64,000 nt of DNA from Winogradskyella eximia. Lineage in GTDB: Bacteria; Bacteroidota; Bacteroidia; Flavobacteriales; Flavobacteriaceae. Made by a program: the position numbers and the translations under genes. The stretch covers positions 549,987-613,986 of the forward strand of contig NZ_QRDV01000001.1 in NCBI RefSeq assembly GCF_003386165.1. Reading direction: 5' to 3'. Shown one piece after another: positions 63,101-64,000 of this stretch (within the stretch, counting starts at the first letter, position 1; each line of letters begins with the position of its first letter). The notes below the pieces were generated by a model, which saw only the letters and a program-made list of their open reading frames with translations, was not told the origin of the DNA and did no database searches.

Positions 63101-64000
63101 CATTTGTTCCTCCTAACCAAGACAAATCACCTGCTGTCCATGCTGAAGGCATTACATTACCTGAAGTGCCAGGAGTAATAGAACCATCATACCAAGCGTT
63201 GATATCTGTTTCTGTCAACATATTGTTATACAGAACTTCGTCTAATTGCTCTGCAGCGAAATCCCAGACATCTGTTTTAATAATTGTACTCTCTAGAGAT
63301 GTTACATCAATAGCTGGAGTATAAGCATTTGATCCACTAAATGTAAAATACAGAGTCGTTGGACCACCGGCATAATTAAATTCATAATATCCAGTTTGGT
63401 CAGCCATATTAGGATGTGCATCCATATCGACGTCAATTGTTCCTAATTGATTACCACCAATCGCTGTACCACCATCCATAGTACCAGAACTATATTCTGA
63501 GCCATAAAAACGAACAGTACAACTTCCTCCTTCAACATCTATTTCTAAAGAATTACCATCTTGAAAAGCAACACCATAACCACTACTATGCCAGAAACTT
63601 GTAGCCGCTTGTGTTCTTATTTTACCATCTGGACTTGTTGTTGAAGTTACAGGATCCCATTGAACTCCTGTGTTTGTAAAAGTTGATTGGTCACCTAAAT
63701 TGTATGAAGATGTTGGTGATATTACATCAATAGCTGGAGTATAAGCATTACTACCGCTAAAAGTAAAATATAAAGTGGTTGGACTACCTGTATATACAAA
63801 TTCATAATAACCTGTTTGGTCAACCATGTCAAGATATGCATCCATATCAACGTCCATTGTCCCTAGATCATTAATTCCTATAGATGTACCACCATCCATA
63901 GTACCAGAACTATATTCTGAGCCATAAAAACGAACAGTACAACTTCCTCCTTCAACATCTATTTCTAAAGAATTACCATCTTGAAAAGCAACACCATAAT
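60159..64000 (-). CDS. T9SS-secreted multidomain pectinesterase (CE8), 5' partial
   Basis: The frame is open through the right edge; at least 1280 residues are visible, so the ATG at 63899 is internal. From the N-terminal side: tandem 140-residue beta-modules (TGYYEFVYTGSPTTLYFTF type), a VWDF-type module, several Ig/fibronectin-like domains (VDIYNVSGNITGLTDLTDV), then a CE8 catalytic beta-helix with VGVNKDYQTINGALDAI, QAAAIGIAAS, CRVIGRQDSFYG, GAVDYIFGG and FGRPWAPN, and a T9SS-like tail (HFSNITSKTHIEVYNITGAL). It de-esterifies pectin for the lyases of the locus. Far larger than ordinary pectinesterases. Confidence 0.9.
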   Translation of the reverse strand, partial: YGVAFQDGNSLEIDVEGGSCTVRFYGSEYSSGTMDGGTSIGINDLGTMDVDMDAYLDMVDQTGYYEFVYTGSPTTLYFTFSGSNAYTPAIDVISPTSSYNLGDQSTFTNTGVQWDPVTSTTSPDGKIRTQAATSFWHSSGYGVAFQDGNSLEIDVEGGSCTVRFYGSEYSSGTMDGGTAIGGNQLGTIDVDMDAHPNMADQTGYYEFNYAGGPTTLYFTFSGSNAYTPAIDVTSLESTIIKTDVWDFAAEQLDEVLYNNMLTETDINAWYDGSITPGTSGNVMPSAWTAGDLSWLGGTNDRLRTANTNLTRYDENTSGIADHSGRIYVNAAGATGRYMSLTLNEDDEVTVMMLTQSGTGNVHFQYTADPAIQDDVVAVGGDLQTVNFVAKEAGEYHIFDEVDKPSYYRILRKEAQYLTLSGTVDETFAAGIPSGYSIVFTNEAGKAFPAVVSSATYTIDLPTEYTYNLSLGDANGYIITNGLSLDATEETTTYDVVVAQVDIYNVSGNITGLTDLTDVTLQYTPDAGAGTVYNPIVTIDEISSTYSVDIEAGIEYTITAEGVNDYEILANTITIGTADEIADVVFSAKPLYNVVINANGLDGTQQNELNLTFTNNNEEGYSYSFTDITTVALRDGIYTVSYDGIDAYPVRLALTSNLNVLGSDTSKDLTFNPITEWTFNDRVINAASAYEGLLFTGSINVRGTNGDLNASSGSTIAIPVSVGDKVIITDYYASDYSVEGGPAVTNTSNSTSTNVVYEYVYLGATDGVVNIAVNSTSYFVSFQVVAIEAYSSTLTVGVNKDYQTINGALDAISRMDRPNDEPVTVMIDPGNYEEMLVINSNNVTLKNAASNPSIAIFNAGVDIDANAVRVTSYYGQKYNFYSQGTNNKWNAEVLAVNTENGHTDYINQEGTGGGSSYWNATVVITAQNVTIEDIILENSFNQYISLKESQDIVKAKAASEPTRPTNFGNTAVQDRSAGYVTQAAAIGIAASADRVILDQCRVIGRQDSFYGAEGARVAIYKGDMMGAVDYIFGGMTAVFYQSNFVLNTSDHSSDAAYITAAQQTTERGFLMYECNVKSPIPGVETASTYGSKPGYFGRPWAPNTSEVVFYNTTIDESTYPGSEGLSLISPEGWTSSLGGESSMMYEYGTIENASGVDNSETRTPWSTVLVSPTLTDGTAINTFNFTKGADDWDPFPELLSVNDYDNLESSVIIKAYGQKLHFSNITSKTHIEVYNITGALVANLDTVSDTSIDIAGGIWIVKIQANDGIKVVKLISHYRY
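63466..64000 (-). repeat. Tandem 420-bp repeats inside the CE8 gene
   Basis: 63481-63579 and 63901-63999 are identical over 99 bases, and the match extends left by about 15 bases; the unit is 420 bp (140 residues). More copies may lie beyond 64000. Confidence 0.92.

Noticed and set aside
63701..63899. Start of the CE8 gene at the ATG at 63899
   Set aside because: The frame stays open to 64000 with sequence matching the internal repeat, so the ATG is internal and the gene is 5' truncated by the window.

Overview
The window is AT-rich DNA from a marine-type member of the Flavobacteriaceae (Bacteroidota). This rests on Bacteroidota-style promoters with a TAnnTTTG -7 box, type IX secretion (T9SS) sorting tails on secreted proteins, many lipoproteins with C-terminal Cys signal peptides, a BlaI/M56 pair, DUF4230, DUF4407 and DUF4861 proteins, and a pectin polysaccharide-utilisation locus. 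Species cannot be named from the sequence alone.

Layout. 1-5.6 kb is a housekeeping block: a partial LPG-synthase-type membrane protein (minus strand), an outer-membrane beta-barrel protein, ruvC, hemW, a cyclase-family hydrolase, DUF4230 and MmcQ/YjbR proteins. 5.7-12.4 kb is a tightly overlapping signalling operon: receiver protein, H-NOX gas sensor, PAS histidine kinase, FIST (NosP-like) sensor, second histidine kinase, Hpt protein and LytTR response regulator. 12.4-34 kb is a scattered set of genes that looks like the output: a predicted small RNA, a CAP-domain lipoprotein, a large T9SS-secreted protein, two thioredoxin-fold lipoproteins, a TPR/beta-barrel protein, STAS proteins, a flippase, glycosyltransferases, a receiver-GT2 fusion, phosphomannose isomerase, and a divergent operon with a giant membrane protein and a glycosidase. 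33.9-41 kb holds an NTF2-like lipoprotein, a DUF4407 protein, a BlaI/M56 pair with clear operators, an M20 dipeptidase, and tRNA-Leu next to a partial tRNA copy. 41.5-64 kb is a pectin-degradation locus running off the right edge: uronate catabolism (SDR reductase plus uxuA), then GH28, GH105, GH43, PL10-CE8, PL1, CE8, CE12, esterases, a cupin and DUF4861.

How they work together. Eight intergenic regions carry the same architecture: 21-bp-spaced (one 22-bp) direct repeats built on CCATTCGTCGA, then about 31 bp, then a TAnnTTTG-like -7 box and no obvious -33 box. That spacing is what a LytTR regulator binds, and the only LytTR regulator in the window is encoded by the H-NOX/FIST operon, which carries such a site itself. 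I infer an autoregulated nitric-oxide or redox phosphorelay that switches on surface-polysaccharide, secreted-matrix and small signalling genes. Several of these small proteins end in LAA or VAA, like ssrA degradation tags. The pectin locus appears to be controlled separately through three copies of the palindrome TGTAATCGATTACA lying on or directly beside -7 boxes, a LacI-type operator whose regulator is not in the window.
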